Assembly (NCBI GenBank): GCA_963377175.1
Contig: CAUJNA010000180.1
Span: forward strand, 366,633-430,632
Length of the DNA: 64,000 nt
Direction: 5' to 3'
DNA from: Effrenium voratum
Lineage: Eukaryota > Sar > Dinophyceae > Suessiales > Symbiodiniaceae
Shown piece by piece: positions 21,039-33,637 of this stretch. A model generated the notes under the pieces. It did not search any database. It was not told where the DNA came from and saw only the letters and a program-made list of their open reading frames with translations. The translations under genes and the position numbers were made by a program. Numbering within the stretch: position 1 is the first letter of the stretch; every line of letters begins with the position of its first letter.

Positions 21039-24000
21039 TTACGACAGGAGGTTCTCTCCTGCATGGTGAGAACGGCAAGTCGCTTTGAAACGGCTCCGGC
21101 TCCGTTCAGGCCCCCGCTTCGACCTCTCCGTCGGTCCTGCAAGGATTGAACTCATTTGTTAGAACTTATCCAATAGTTTAAAGGGCCTGGACAAAGTTAA
21201 TTGCTCCAGATATGAATGTCCGACAAAATGTTCACAAACAAAAACGATCAGGGACTACCCAACACCGATACCCGTCAACCTGCCTTCTCAGGGCTGAACT
21301 TGCCACCGGCGGAGCTACAGTTGATGTACCCACGTAACATTTGTTGGGAGGCCCGTTGAATAGGTTCTAACACATGGGTTCCTTTCAAATGCGGGAAGAA
21401 ACAAAAACATATGATTGTCCTTTGGTGCAAGCGATCTGAACCCTTTATTAGAACCAGTTGAACGGGTTCCCTGATGACCCCATTGCCTACAGGGTCTTGG
21501 CAACTCCAGCACACATAGTTTATTTACTTGTGTGGGCACAATTAATGGTCTGAAATCTGCGATGCTGGTATGAAATACGGTCACAGACATCTGATATAAT
21601 TTGGGTCGCCTGGGGGAGTCGAACTGCAGAGGCCTGAAAAGCATCGCCTGGAAGGGCCCTGAACGGCCCTGTGTTCTGCTAGCCACTGACTGGCCACCAA
21701 TAGTCACCTTTTTCGCCTGGAAGGGCTCGGTATGCACTCCTGTGAAAGCTCTCACTTGCTGAAACGGGCAACAAACAATAAAGAGTCCGCGTGACCCTTC
21801 AACATTGGCTCATTATCCCAACATGTGGGCACATTACTAGTTTTCTGGCTGTTGCAACAACACCTCCCGCATTTTGCTCATGAGACGGGGGAATTGTCAT
21901 CTGGACCCGAAATTCATATTCGGAAATTTGCTTTGGTAAGTGAGGAAGAGATCAACAACTTGTTTCCAAGGACCTGCCCGTATGCGAAAAGCGCCCACTT
22001 TCTCTGGCGTGTTGCAAAGCCACTCAGAAACAAACAACACGTACTGGTCAGTTTTTAAACCAACAAGGGAGATGAATGAGACAATTGCAACAGAATAGCA
22101 TGTAAAGGGCAAACCCTGTTTCTAGTCAAGCCGGTTGACTTGAACACACAAGGGCCCTTCCTGAAGGGAAAAATCAAGCCAGCAATGTTGCCACAAGAAA
22201 ATGGACACGCCCATTAAAAACCACCTCCAATTTGCAAAACTATACGGGTACCATCGAACACCAACACAAACCAGTTCTGTTGGCTGTCGCTCGGCACAAA
22301 AATAAACACTGCACAGGGTGCCTCTTAAGGATGGTGAAATGACCATCTTGCGAATTTGCTACAAAACGCCCTTGTGACTTGCTCCCCTTTCGAGTTTCAA
22401 TTTCAAAACCCCGAAACCCGACAGAGGCGATCCCTGGTACAATATACGTACTCTTATGGGAAACGAAAGACAAGAAGATGCAAGGAAAGGGAGAAACATG
22501 CCTAGGAAGAACAAATAATAAACTTCCAAGCAATGTAGCCCCTACTCCGAATACCCACTTATTCCAGGGTATATGTTGAACAGCCTGGATTCCCATGACA
22601 AGTACCTGCTGATATTTTAGCCAGGGTTAGCATGATGCTCCAAACAAAGTAGGCATTTGAAGGGGGTCTGGGAAGGCAACTGGGCCTTCTGGGCCCTTTC
22701 TCCCCCCCCGCCCGAGCATTGCGGGTCCCTGGAGCGGCTGCGTTCGCGTCGCCGCGGGCTCCTGACACGTCTGGCCCAACCCCAAGACACCGCGATGGGA
22801 ATTTAAAGTTTTGAAACCTGGAAATCCGGCCCAACCGAAACAGCCCCAAGTGAGGACCCATCCTCCCCTCTTACCCCCATGGTTGGCCAAACTGCTTGGC
22901 TTTGCGTGTTTAAACTTTCGACTTAAACTGTTAGTCCCCTTTAAACACGGCCATGACCTGGTCATGTTTAGGCAAATTTTGCACAACCCTTTAATCGTCC
23001 GAAACGTGGGATCTTTCTGGGCAACTGCCTCCCTTCTATCACTTAAAGGCCCCTTATCCCATCGACAAGTTGGTGACACCACTTGAATGAGGGGACGATT
23101 CCTGCGAAGCGCACGGATGCCGAAACCCTAAACTTGGCCCACGGATTTGGGGGTACACAGCAAATCATCTTTTCTGATTCCGCTTCCTTTTGAGACTACT
23201 CTTAAATATAAGCCCAGGTGATATCCCCAACAGCAACGCCCGGAACCCTTCGAAAGCCTCCCTAAAAGCTGCTTTCAGCTGTTGAACTAACCACAAATTG
23301 AAGGAGACCCACATCACCTGGCGCTCCTGTTGGCTCCGGAGGCTGGCGGCTCACCGCGAGCTGGCCGAGAGGTGTGGGCGTCAGGCGAGGGCGGGAGGCC
23401 GTTTGGGCCGAGAGGAACTGTTGCCTCAAGGGGCCAAATTTTGGGAGTGGTACAGAAGTATGGGTGGCTTCCCATAAAGACTCTAAATCCCAGCAATTCC
23501 CTCTCTAATGGGACAACACCTATTGATCAAACGGTTGGCTGACCTGTTGAGAGGCTTCTACGAAATGGGCTCCTTTCGGATGCGAAAACACACACACACA
23601 CATGATTGTCCTTTGGTGCAAGCGATCGGAACTGGTGTATTTGAAACCCGTTGATAAAGAAGCAAGGAAATGTCTGTACATGGATCAAATTTAGAATGCA
23701 CTCATCTCGTGGAAGCTGCAAAAAGTATTTGCAATTCGGTTGACCAGGACTGCACATCCGCTATTTCAGAGGACCTCCAAAAGCTTTCCATGTTCCACCG
23801 CACAAACAATAGCCTGGGCCACATGTCAACAGAGACTGAACCAAACAATACCACCAGGTCGACCAGTCAAAGAAGCCGCCTTTTGCCTGAAGAGTTGGCC
23901 CAATCTAACTCTTTTCTCTGCCCAAAGGACTTGGAGAAGGTCTAAACTGCAATGCGAAAGGTTAAAAGGCATTGGTTCTTTGGACTGAGAATATGGGTTC

Positions 24001-27000
24001 CGTTTCCCCATGTCCTGGCTCGGATAAAGACTTTCGAAAGGGGTTGCCTCCCCTCGACTAAAATATTCTTTTGCCACCCCAAAACAATAAACCTGAGTCC
24101 CCGAGTTTCGTGGGGTTGGCGGCGCCAACCAGAAATCATGTTACATTCTTGGGTGAGACATTGAGATTCGCCACTCCCTAGTTCAATTGGGGCATGCCAG
24201 TGGTTTTGTTCTGAGCAAAGGTGAAGATATGAGTTTGAGCGCCAAACGCGGATTCATCTTGGCTGTTTTGCTAGTGCTTTATCCCAAGAATTAGGCAAGT
24301 CTCTGGTAACCAGGCAGGTCCCTGGTGACCAGCGGTTTGCAGCATCTTGGCATTGGGAAAGCGACCATTTTTGTCACTCAAAACACATACTTCATACAGC
24401 GTTTCGTCCAACATGTCCGCTTCGAGCATCACCCCACCACAGGTGTTTTTTGCTTTAAAAGGCCGAGGCCTGATGTTTCAAACAACCACCACACGCGCCC
24501 AAACCGCCCAAACTGCCTGAGGCCAGGACCCACCTGGGCCTTGGATACAGAGATGATGCAGCCGTCGTACTTGGCGCGGTTCATCTTCTTCACGGCCTGG
24601 CAGGCGATGCCACGCCGCCACGTCAAGCTGAGACTAAACAAAGATGTATTTGGGCATGCGGCCAAATATGGGACCCAACAAATCATGATGTTCCTTTTGG
24701 TTTCTCTTTAAACCCACCCCAAAAATGGTATTGTCAGAAAACCAGATAGAACCTGGTTTGGCACCATCTACCCCCCCCTCCCCACAACAAAATGCATTTG
24801 GTCGAGGGGCGTGTTTAAATCTAGGACTTAGCCTGTTTAAGTCACTTCCTTTTGTAAGCAGAAGGCAAACGGCACTCTACTACCCTGACGTGCAGGAAGC
24901 AGAAAATACCCTCCTGCAAATTGACGTCAAAACCCTTCTTTTCAGACATTTTATTTTTGTGAAATACCTTTTGCTGGGTTCCGTGTTAATCTGTAGGGGA
25001 GTATCTGCAGAGTTGGGCGATTCAACCCGTTTTCAAAAAACATGTTTTCAGCCTAGTAAGTTGGTGGTCACCATGGTTGCAAGTGGACTAGGGGGGTGTG
25101 TAATCTGAAGAATCTGTATAAAACAGTCATGTAGCGGTTACGAACACCAACTTTCCCGGGGTGCTAGTGGCTGCTCCGGCAAGCAGAACATGCTAATTCC
25201 TGTACATAGAGGATATGTAGAGTCTCCGTGACACCTTGGACATGGGTAATGAGCCCCTGTTTAAGTGGTCACGAACACTCCAAATGTGTAGCGAAGGGTT
25301 CAGGGTCGCTAGTCCTAAATCGATAGCTCACTCTTGGGGCAATCGAATTTGGACACGAACCCACAGAACTCAGTCATGGAATATTCAATATTTCGAGGCA
25401 AGGTCGGATAATCCTTGACTTCCTGAGATTTCTTCATGGGCACAGACTACCTCCAGATTGCAGCCCACGAAGAATTATATTTTGGGGGTGGTATAGGAAT
25501 AAGGGAGGCCTCCCATGAAGCATTCGCTCCGAAGGACTCCCGCAAAACATGGGACAACCCCTACCAATCAACAAGGGTTGCTTGCATCGTGAAAGTGTTT
25601 AGATGACACAACTCCCTTGTCGGTATTTGAAGAAAATAACTAAACAACCTGGGGGATTGTGCCATCCAATAGCCCCCTCGGTTCCCATGAAAGCTAAAAT
25701 TGCCCAGAGGTTCAATGGTTTGGGTTGCAAAGAGCCGCACCCGGCCTCCATCCCGTCCCTCTCATCCAGGAATCGGACGAACGCGTAGCCGCAAGGCCTG
25801 ACAAATGAGGAAGGAGAGGCAAGCACCATGTGAGCGACGGTCACCCAAATGGGCATGGGAACATTGGTGAGCTCCTTGGTTTATGTGGGACATTTAGTCA
25901 GGCCCCTGTGTCGTGCGCCATGGTCATGATCCGTTCAATTCAGGGTTGGTCGCATGCATGAACCCCTGGATGACTTGATCAACTCTAGCTTGCTTTTCAT
26001 TCCAGACAACAGAAGCCCGGCCCACACTCAGTGATCACTTGCACAACGGGAAGTGCCCTTACAGATTATATACTAGCTAGCGGTTGGAAACTTGAGTTTC
26101 CAAAGCAGTTCGAAGCTTCAAGCACGGGCCCAAGAGGAACCAAGAACACACCTACTTTCCAATGTTGGCGCTTCGCTTCACAAAACAAATAATCCAACCA
26201 CTCAATCAAGACCCTGCCCTCCACTAAAGTTACCACACACAAGCCTTTCTTAGGGCTCCAAATAGCAGAAGTCCCCCAAATGAGGCGTGTGACTCTGTGC
26301 TGTTGTTTTGTTGGCAAGAATATAAATATCCTAATTAGGCACAAATCCCAGAGGAAAACACGGGCTTGGGCTTAATAGATTTTAAAGCCAAGCCAGGGTT
26401 TGTGAAATTCCCAACCTTTAAAACAAATAATCCAACCAAGGAAACTCACCACCAAAGGTGGTTCCCGAGAGACTTCTCCAAACCGAAGATTGTTTGATTC
26501 AGGGTACCCATCCATGATCCCTGGCTTACCTGGGCGTCGCACCGATCGGAGACCTTGCTCCGGGGGATGAAGACGTCCCCCACCTCTCGGGCCGTAGGGA
26601 TCCGTCAAGCGGCCAACCGAAGAGCGAAGTTCATGCGGAATCCCCCGAAGGAGCAGAGGTCCCTATGTTGCCCGGTTCAGCCCGTTTAAACATCAGCTTT
26701 GGGCCACTGTTGGATGACTTTCCTCTAGATGGAGAGTCCCTGTATGCCGTACGCGAAGGGAAGGCAAGAAAGTATGGGGGATGAGGGGTGCCATCTAATT
26801 GAAGCGCTGCAACATACACGTATGTTGAGCTGGATTCCAATCGTTGAGCTCAGAAGGAAATCAGCACGATATACCACTGCCTGTTCCGTGTGGAAGGAAC
26901 TAGCAAACAACAGGGAAAGCAAGGCTGCCCGATGACCGGCCCCTAAGTTGTAGGCCGAATGAGCGAAGGTTGGCCGAACAATCAGGCAACTCATAACTAG

Positions 27001-28111
27001 TGGTTTGGATTGGTGGGTTGGGGATTTGACCACCCCCTAACTTCCAAACCACGAACCAAAACCACAAAGCATAGGGAAGCTCAAAAGAGTGATGCCAAAA
27101 AAAACACCATCCCCACGTTTGCGCGTTTGTCCCCTAAAAAACGTGAGCCGGTTTAGACATGTTTTCCACTGAAATGGTTTTCCAAAGACATATCTAACTT
27201 CCGAAACTTGGGACCGTGAGCGTAACCAGCAATAGTACCGACCTCAGCGTTTGCCGCCAACTACAAGTCATAGTTGTGTTTTACTAATATTTAGTAAACC
27301 TTCAAATGTAAAGCAAAATGCAAGTACATTCCAAATGGGGTCTGCCCTGCAACGCAAAGCCTCCTTTCAGATGGCCAGTCAAAGGAAATCTAAAGGACCC
27401 CCATCCCAGGTACAGGTACACGTCACCAGCGCCACCCTCTCTTTTTAACCATCCTTCTTATCAAAAACCAGCTACTTTGTGCGAAGTTCGGGCAGTTTTC
27501 CGCAAAGGTCTGGATCTGTGGGTTGGAAGGTGACAGGTGGAAACTACATCTCTTCTTTCATCCCTGGTTGGTTGGAGATGTGATATCCCATCATGCCCTA
27601 AAAATGTTGTTTACATCAACTCCCAAGCTAAACTCGCCCTGACTCATCAAGTGGTGTGTAACATTTCTGCTTCCCCGACATGAGACCTCTATACGGCCCT
27701 ATTGAGAAACCAGTTCTTTTTTTTGGGGTGTAGGAGGTTCTGGCCGCGGGTTGCGTCCTATGACATTTCCCCATAAACAGCCAGCCCCCCTGCGCCTCCC
27801 CAAATTTGCTGAACTCCTCCTTGAGGTCCTCCGAGTTCCACTTGGTCGGCGGCTTCCCGCTCACGTCCACCTCCATCCCCGGAGAGGTGCGTTCGGTTTG
27901 ATTCGAAACCGCCGAAACAGGAAGCAACCCCTTTTGGGGGTTGATTGAAAAAGCAACATTTACTTCTTGTGTCCCCTTAGCTTCTCCGGGGCAGACCCGA
28001 AAAGGGCACCGTCAATCAAATACAAAAAAGGCAACAAAAGCACACACACACACACACAAAACACACAAGCAATCAAGCGAGCGAGCGAGCGAGCGAGCGA
28101 GCGAGCGAGCG

Positions 28112-28151
<40 letters not shown>

Positions 28152-30295
28152 CGCTCGCAAACCAAACCAAACCAAACCAACCCAACCCAACCCAACCCAA
28201 CCCAACCCAACCCAACCCAACCCAACCCAACCCAACCCAACCCAACCAACCAACCAACAAATAAACAAACAACATAACAAACACATTCAAAGCAAACGGA
28301 ACATACGCAGCAGCAGACTCTTTGTCCCCAACAGCTGAAAGCTTTGGGGTCTCAGCCCAGATAGGCTCCGGGGTGGTCCGGGGCTTCCACAAGGTTCTGC
28401 GAGGGCTGCGGGGTGGTGCGAGCACTAAAAAGAGCATGGCATTGTTGGGAATACCACCTGAGCTTATTTAAGGCAGGGGAGCAACTAGCGGGTTACTCCT
28501 CTCGAGGTCCGTAGAAGCATTAACCAGGTCACGAGTAATTTGGGCAACCATGCTCGGTTCTCATCTTCTTGCCTCATACCGATACCTCATATTTCCGGCT
28601 TCCTGTTCACAAATCCGAAGCCGTCAATATAGATATATATATATATACACATGTATATAGACGCAGGCTGCATCTATTACACCATATAATTCAAACCAGC
28701 AATAAGAATTGGATCCCAAAGTAAAATAGGAAGATGAAATACTGGGATCCAGGTTCTGGACATGGTTGTGGAACATCGCAGATTCTGTGATACCAAAGTG
28801 GGATTCCCAGACCAAGACTTCTTTGACACCTTCAAGGGGATTCCACAAGGATATCATAGAACATGGCGACCCAACGCCACGACAATGGTACCCACGGTCC
28901 CCTCACTATATTCGTCTCTAAACAGCACCTGACCGAGTAGAAAAAACGGCAATCTTGAAAAAGGAAACCGAAAGAAATCGTTCACACACCTCAATCACAA
29001 TGATTGTGAAAATTCAACCTTTCAAAGCGGGCAGTCCCCAAGACTACTTTACGACTTGAAAGGGGCATCGAACGAATTCGTCGCCTTCAAGGAGAACATC
29101 CGCCGAAGGTCCGGTAGCTCCTGGGAGAAACCAGCGGGTTCCACTGGACAACCCCCAGGAAATAGAGACTTACTCTGGGGCCACGGGAGGGCCGCTTGAG
29201 AATGTCGTGTGGCCCTCTAGCACGCTGCTCGCGCACGAAGCGCCAACCACTGAGCAATCTTTGTCTTGGCAAATTTTCTTGTAGATGGTGTGCAGGTTTG
29301 TTGCAGGTTTGTCCTTTCGATTCAGTGCTTTCCCCTGACCAAGCATCGCTACAGGGAGAATCAGCTAAGTGGAGGTGTCAAAATATGGGATTGGACCCTC
29401 AAACTTCTGGCTTTCCTGTTAAAGTCCCGAAAGAAAACTATAGGGGCACTTGGGGGTCCCCTTTACACACCTCCCAACCAGAAAGCTCCCTCCAAAGAAT
29501 CTTGGTCTAACCAAACGATTCCCACAGATTCCTGTCAGTGGGTGAGGATATCTGCTGTTGGGCAAGCAAAGAAGCTGGGTAAGAGCGGGGAATAAGAGAT
29601 TCCGCTTCTGGCTGCCATCCCCAAGTCTTCCCCAAAGGCATTCCCCGGTCCCGGGGAATTTTTTTTGGGAAGTTGCTCCATCATCTGACTGATTCACAGA
29701 CGCAAACCACAACACAAGAAGCATAATATCGACCAGATCTCTGGGAATTAGTATCTGGATCAACAACCTCAATGAAGGTATCCCCAAATGAAGGGCCTCC
29801 TTCACAGGGTGGGTTTTATCGCCAGGTGAACTCGCCATAGTCGGACCATAACAAATCATAATTCATTAAAACGTAGCCAGAGAGTTCCCCTTTGACAACC
29901 ATCGAACGGACTCAGAAGTGAGGTTCCAACCCTTGAGTCGTTAGCCGAGTCATATGCGTCATGGCCAAACTATGTGTGTCATGGCCGTGGCTTCCTAAGA
30001 ACTGTGCTCTCAGTCCTAACATTCCCTGGCAACCAACTAATCTCCTACACCCATGGCCGATTTTCTGAAGGAACGTGTTGGTGGGAGGTTAACATAGTTT
30101 TTGCCATGAAAACCATCAAAACCCTCGTACGCTTCTCAACCTCTCAATCCCCTGCACTGGGAAAAATCACTTCACAGGGAATGATAGGGGGTATGTACCG
30201 CTCCCGGAATGAATCCGTGGGATCGAACCCGGCCACGCCAATGCCAGGCACGTGCTCTCCGAAAGTGCTCCGGTCCCGCGGCATGGTTTCAAAGT
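21039..30295 (-). CDS. SR-type splicing factor: one RRM followed by Arg/Ser segments, about nine exons
   Basis: Minus-strand exons in order: 30295-30199 (MPRDRSTFGEH), 29249-29174 (GWRFVREQRARG, donor GTAAGT), 27876-27796 (WNSEDLKEEFSKFGE), 26583-26543 (VGDVFIPRSKVSD), 25797-25746 (CGYAFVRFLDERDGME), 24596-24534 (AVKKMNRAKYDGCIISVSKAQ), 23360-23318 (GANRSAR), 22761-22728 (SPRRRERSRSR) and 21136-21039 (ERSKRGPERSRSR, then a stop). Phases close exactly from the first to the sixth exon. The 27.8, 26.5, 25.8 and 24.6 kb exons form a complete RRM, with GYAFVRF as RNP1. The RS-rich pieces follow. Two introns start with GC (after KFGE and after DGME). Such proteins bind pre-mRNA and recruit the spliceosome in the nucleus. 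The joints after 24534 are uncertain, and more RS exons may exist. The RNP2 strand (MEVDVSG) is unusual. Confidence 0.75.
21318..21440. repeat. Dispersed intronic repeat, family A, copy 1
   Basis: It shares GATTGTCCTTTGGTGCAAGC, a GGGTTCCTTTC block and a TGTTGGGAGGCC-like start with 23436-23650. It lies in the last intron of the SR gene. Confidence 0.7.
23226..23290. repeat. Short inverted-end element, family B, copy 1
   Basis: It starts ATCCCCAACAGCAACGCCCG and ends GCTTTCAGCTGTTG, so the ends are near inverted repeats (CCCAACAGC and GCTGTTG). It is intronic in the SR gene. Confidence 0.6.
23436..23650. repeat. Dispersed intronic repeat, family A, fullest copy
   Basis: The left half matches 25482-25605 (GGGAGTGGTA, then GGCTTCCCAT and ATGGGACAACACCTA). 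The right half matches 21318-21440 (TGGGCTCCTTTCGGATGCG, then ATGATTGTCCTTTGGTGCAA). It lies in an SR gene intron. Confidence 0.7.
25482..25605. repeat. Dispersed intronic repeat, family A, left-half copy
   Basis: TTTTGGGGGTGGTATAGGAA, AGGCCTCCCATGAAGC and ATGGGACAACCCCTACCAAT match the left half of the copy at 23436-23650. The copy is intronic in the SR gene. Confidence 0.65.
28040..28262. repeat. Compound microsatellite
   Basis: Consecutive blocks of CA, then GAGC, then AAGC, then AACCAAACC and CCCAA units lie within an SR gene intron. The sharp changes between motifs suggest stepwise replacement of the repeat unit. Confidence 0.95.
28321..28440 (-). repeat. Short inverted-end element, family B, copy 2 (reverse orientation)
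   Basis: On the minus strand it carries GAAGCCCCGGA, then CCCCAAAGCTTTCAGCTGTT at its end, matching 41930-42032. It lies in the SR gene intron upstream of the RRM exon. Confidence 0.6.
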
Positions 30296-32154
30296 CTCGC
30301 CCGGGGGCCGGTCAGATGCAAATGGCGCGTTTGGGCGGTGAAAGGTCGTGGGACATGACTTCAATCGCCCCTGATGGTATGTTGAACAACTGGGTAATCC
30401 CAACTGCTCACTTCACCAATATGTTCCTTGAACAAACCAATGACTCCACGGGCCGCCACCAGATCTCCCTCGAAAGCGGGTACAAGGCTGATGCGTGTTC
30501 AGAACGGTGACAACTGCAATTGGGCTCTGCAATGCTCTATGCTCTTTATGTGATGCATTCATCACTGCGCATGTCCGAGTCATGCTTCATGATCAATATG
30601 CGGACTGTGTACACAACACATCCCGTTTCAGCCTCACCATCAGCTTGAACCAGTGGCTTGGAGCGATGCGAGAAGGACGCATTTCCTTGAACGCCACTGA
30701 CTGGGGCGCTATCAGCTCAGGCTAATTGCTGAGGTTGGTTCAGTGTTTTGTCACGAACACCTGACCTTGGCACGTGCTTCGTCAGGAAATTCTGCAGGAA
30801 TTTGGCCGCACACCCACCAAAAACAAGGAATTCCTGCATATGATTTGTGGCTGTTTTTTTAGAAGTACCCAAACAGAAACCCCCCTTTCATCACCTAGAG
30901 CCGTACACCATGATACCTTCTTCAGCATGTTGAATCGCTGAAAAGTCCAGGATGCCGTTCATCGAGTTGCATTTTTACGGCGCGTTCCCTATGTTGGATG
31001 TTTAACGCCATATATAGGACATATAGGGAAGTTGCCATGACGACAAAGGACACCTGGACATGACAAGGAAACGCTGACCTGGTGCCGCTGAAAAGCCTGC
31101 CATAGAGCAGTCAACAACTGGGATCCTTACATTATACACCTGAACATTGCCTTGTAAATGATGGTTTCCCTTTATATGGGTGGAAGAAGCCATGTTTCAA
31201 ATGGGCAAAATATATCTTTTAAGGAGCCCTGAACAAGCGGACCTTAATCAGGGTTAAATCACAGAGGAAGAAAGCTAGCTCTTGGGTAAGCATGCCCGAT
31301 CATGAAGACTGACAATCTAAGAACGTGAGGGCGAATGTATCAGCCGAAAGACTCCAGCACTTCCATGCAAAGCCCTGGTATGTGGGCAAAAGCAACTCTG
31401 GCTTTTGCAGCACAAATTCAGCAGGGGTGTGTTTTTTCATAGCACGTACGAGAGAGTACAATAGCAGAGTTGGGCAAATGCTCGGCAAGTCGGGCGATCA
31501 AGTGGATCTTGCGCCGCAAACAGTGGTCCGGAAAAAGAACAGGTGTTGGTGTTGGACAACCACTCGTCCCTTGCATTCAACGCCACTTGATATGATGCTT
31601 GCCTGCGACCTCCCTCCCTGGTTCCCGCAGTCCTTTTGCCTCTCGGATGCTTTTCTGTGAGCAAAACCTCCATATAAGCCGTGGTCAAATCTGTTGTGTC
31701 CCCTGGAGGACATGGGAAAGTTAGTGAGTCCCTGGATTGTCGGGAAATCTAGTGAGTCTAAACGGGCCATTGACTACTGGAAAGCATATCCCAGCCGCTG
31801 GTGCACCTCAATCACATGCCTCAAGCTGCCGAGCCAACCTTAGAACGTTGCCAAGTCGTCATCAATTGAAGAAAGGGTCGATATTTAATTTGGGATTTTG
31901 TTTTGCTTTATTTTTGGATTTTTTGTGTTTTCCGTCCTGGCTGGCAAAATGCTGTATTTTACAGCATTTTCTCACGAAATGTACGTGTTTGTCACTAGCC
32001 TGCCAACATCATCAGCAATGTTTTCAACATCCCCCGCATGTCCAGCCAACATCCCCAGCATCACCAGCAAATCAAATTCGTACATCCTCAGCATCATCAG
32101 TTCCTCTCTGGCAAGGTAGGTAGGTATTTGTGCATGTATGTGAAACAGCAGCGA
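30296..32154. other. No gene called with confidence
   Basis: This is the region upstream of the first seen SR gene exon, so its 5' exons may lie here. An open minus-strand segment near 31465-31320 (motif MKKHTPAEFVLQKPELLL) looks somewhat coding but lacks good splice sites. A perfect short hairpin, AAAATGCTGTA and its complement, lies at about 31948-31972. Confidence 0.35.
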
Positions 32155-32800
32155 GGGGGTCCCTCTCATGATGGTAAAAACAGCCCCCCCATGATGTTCG
32201 AACAAGTTGTGATTCAATTAGGGCTGCATTTTAATTTCTGCCAAAAGTCCAACACGTAGCGAGGGTTTGGGTTTGGAAGGGGGGGGCCGGCAGCGGTCAA
32301 GAAATCTAAGAACCAGCGAGGGGGCCAAAATCGCAAAAGTAGCGGGGGGGTTGGGGGGGCGGCAGCCCCCCCATGATGATCCAGAAAGTGATGATTCAAT
32401 TAGGGGCAAAAAGTCTAAAAGTAGCGGGGGGTGGGTGGGTGGGGGCTGCCGCATGATGATCGAAAAAGTGATGATTCAATTAGAGGCAAAAAAACTACAA
32501 AGTAGTTGGGGGGGGCGGCAGCCCCCCAATGATGATCGAACAAGTGATGATTCAAATTATGGCCAGAAATCTAAAAAGTAGCGGGGGGGTTGGGGGGGAG
32601 GCGGCAGCCCCCTCATGATGATCCAGAAAGTGATGATTCGAGTAGGGCCAAAAAATCCAAAAGCAGCGGGGGGGTTGGGGGGGGGCTGCCGCATGATGAT
32701 CGAAAAAGTGATGATTCAATTAGGAGCAAAAAGTCTACAAAGTGGTGGGGGGTTGCCCCCCTTCATGATGATAAAAAAAAGTTATTATTCTGATTCAATG
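32155..32800. repeat. About 80-bp imperfect tandem array, six to seven copies
   Basis: Each copy has ATGATGATC, AAAGTGATGATTCAATTAG, GGCAAAAA(G/A)TCTA, AAAGTAGC and a long G run followed by GGCAGCCCCCC or GGCTGCCGC. The G runs and C runs of neighbouring units could pair. Open frames with many Met codons across it are repeat by-products. Confidence 0.85.
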
Positions 32801-33338
32801 CGGGGTGCAATTTAATCGAAAGGGGGGCAAGAGGAACTGGCGATGCTGAGGATGCAGGAAGCCACAAACCAACTGGGAAAGCAGAGGATGCAAAAAGCCA
32901 AAGCCAGAAGGCCGCCATAAGCTACAAAGCCAAAAAGCCACCTGCCGGAGAGAAACTGGTCATGCAGATGATGCGAAAAGCCCAAGCCGCAAAAGCCGCA
33001 AACGCATAAACCGCCGCAAAAGCCAAACAGAGATAAACCCACGTATAAAGTAAGGTGGTAAGCTCCTGCTGATGAGGTTTGGCCAAAGGAATATGATAAC
33101 ATGTAAGAAGTCAGTTGTGTCATTTGCATGAGCCTTGCCGCACAGCCCACGTCTCTGCAGGGGTGCCAAACTTTGGATGCCCACTTGACAAAAGATGAGC
33201 AGCAGGAAATCGTTTGGCAGCTTGAGAAAGGGAAACGGCAAGTGAATTGGGAAAGCGTGCACCCAAGGGTTTCGAACGCTGAAACTTTTAGCTACTGCTT
33301 AAAAAGGACAAGAAACAAACGTTGAAAGCGGGCAAGGT

Positions 33339-33637
33339 CTAGTAGTGGGCAAGATCTTCACTTCGGATGCTGTGCTTCATCCGATCCTTCGCATGGAGGA
33401 GTTGCTCGTGATGCTGCGCCCGTGCGCCTGTGTGCTGCGCCATTCGGCGAGGAGATTCAGCGCGAGAGCCGAGTGAGCAGCTCCCGAAACCCATTCACTG
33501 TTGGTTGTACTTCGATTGTTTTTGGTTTAGGCCTTAGAAACCAGGTAGAGCCCTTGGGATTTGGGCGCTGCTCAAGTGCATTTGGGCAGACAAAGAAGCC
33601 GGGACTTGCCAGCGAGGATTCGGATTCTTCTCATTGC
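33339..33637 (-). CDS. C-terminal exons of an unrecognised helical protein
   Basis: Exon 33637-33610 (28 nt, AMRRIRILA, with a GCAAGT donor) joins in phase 1 to exon 33427-33339, which reads ARAQHHEQLLHAKDRMKHS, then IRSEDLAHY and a TAG stop. The composition suggests a charged helix. Upstream exons were not found. A competing plus-strand frame across 33341-33474 with a GTGAGC donor exists and is judged less likely. Confidence 0.5.

Noticed and set aside
33341..33474. Plus-strand exon with GTGAGC donor (motif APFGEEIQRESR)
   Set aside because: The minus-strand reading of the same DNA has better composition, a stop and a phase-matched upstream exon.
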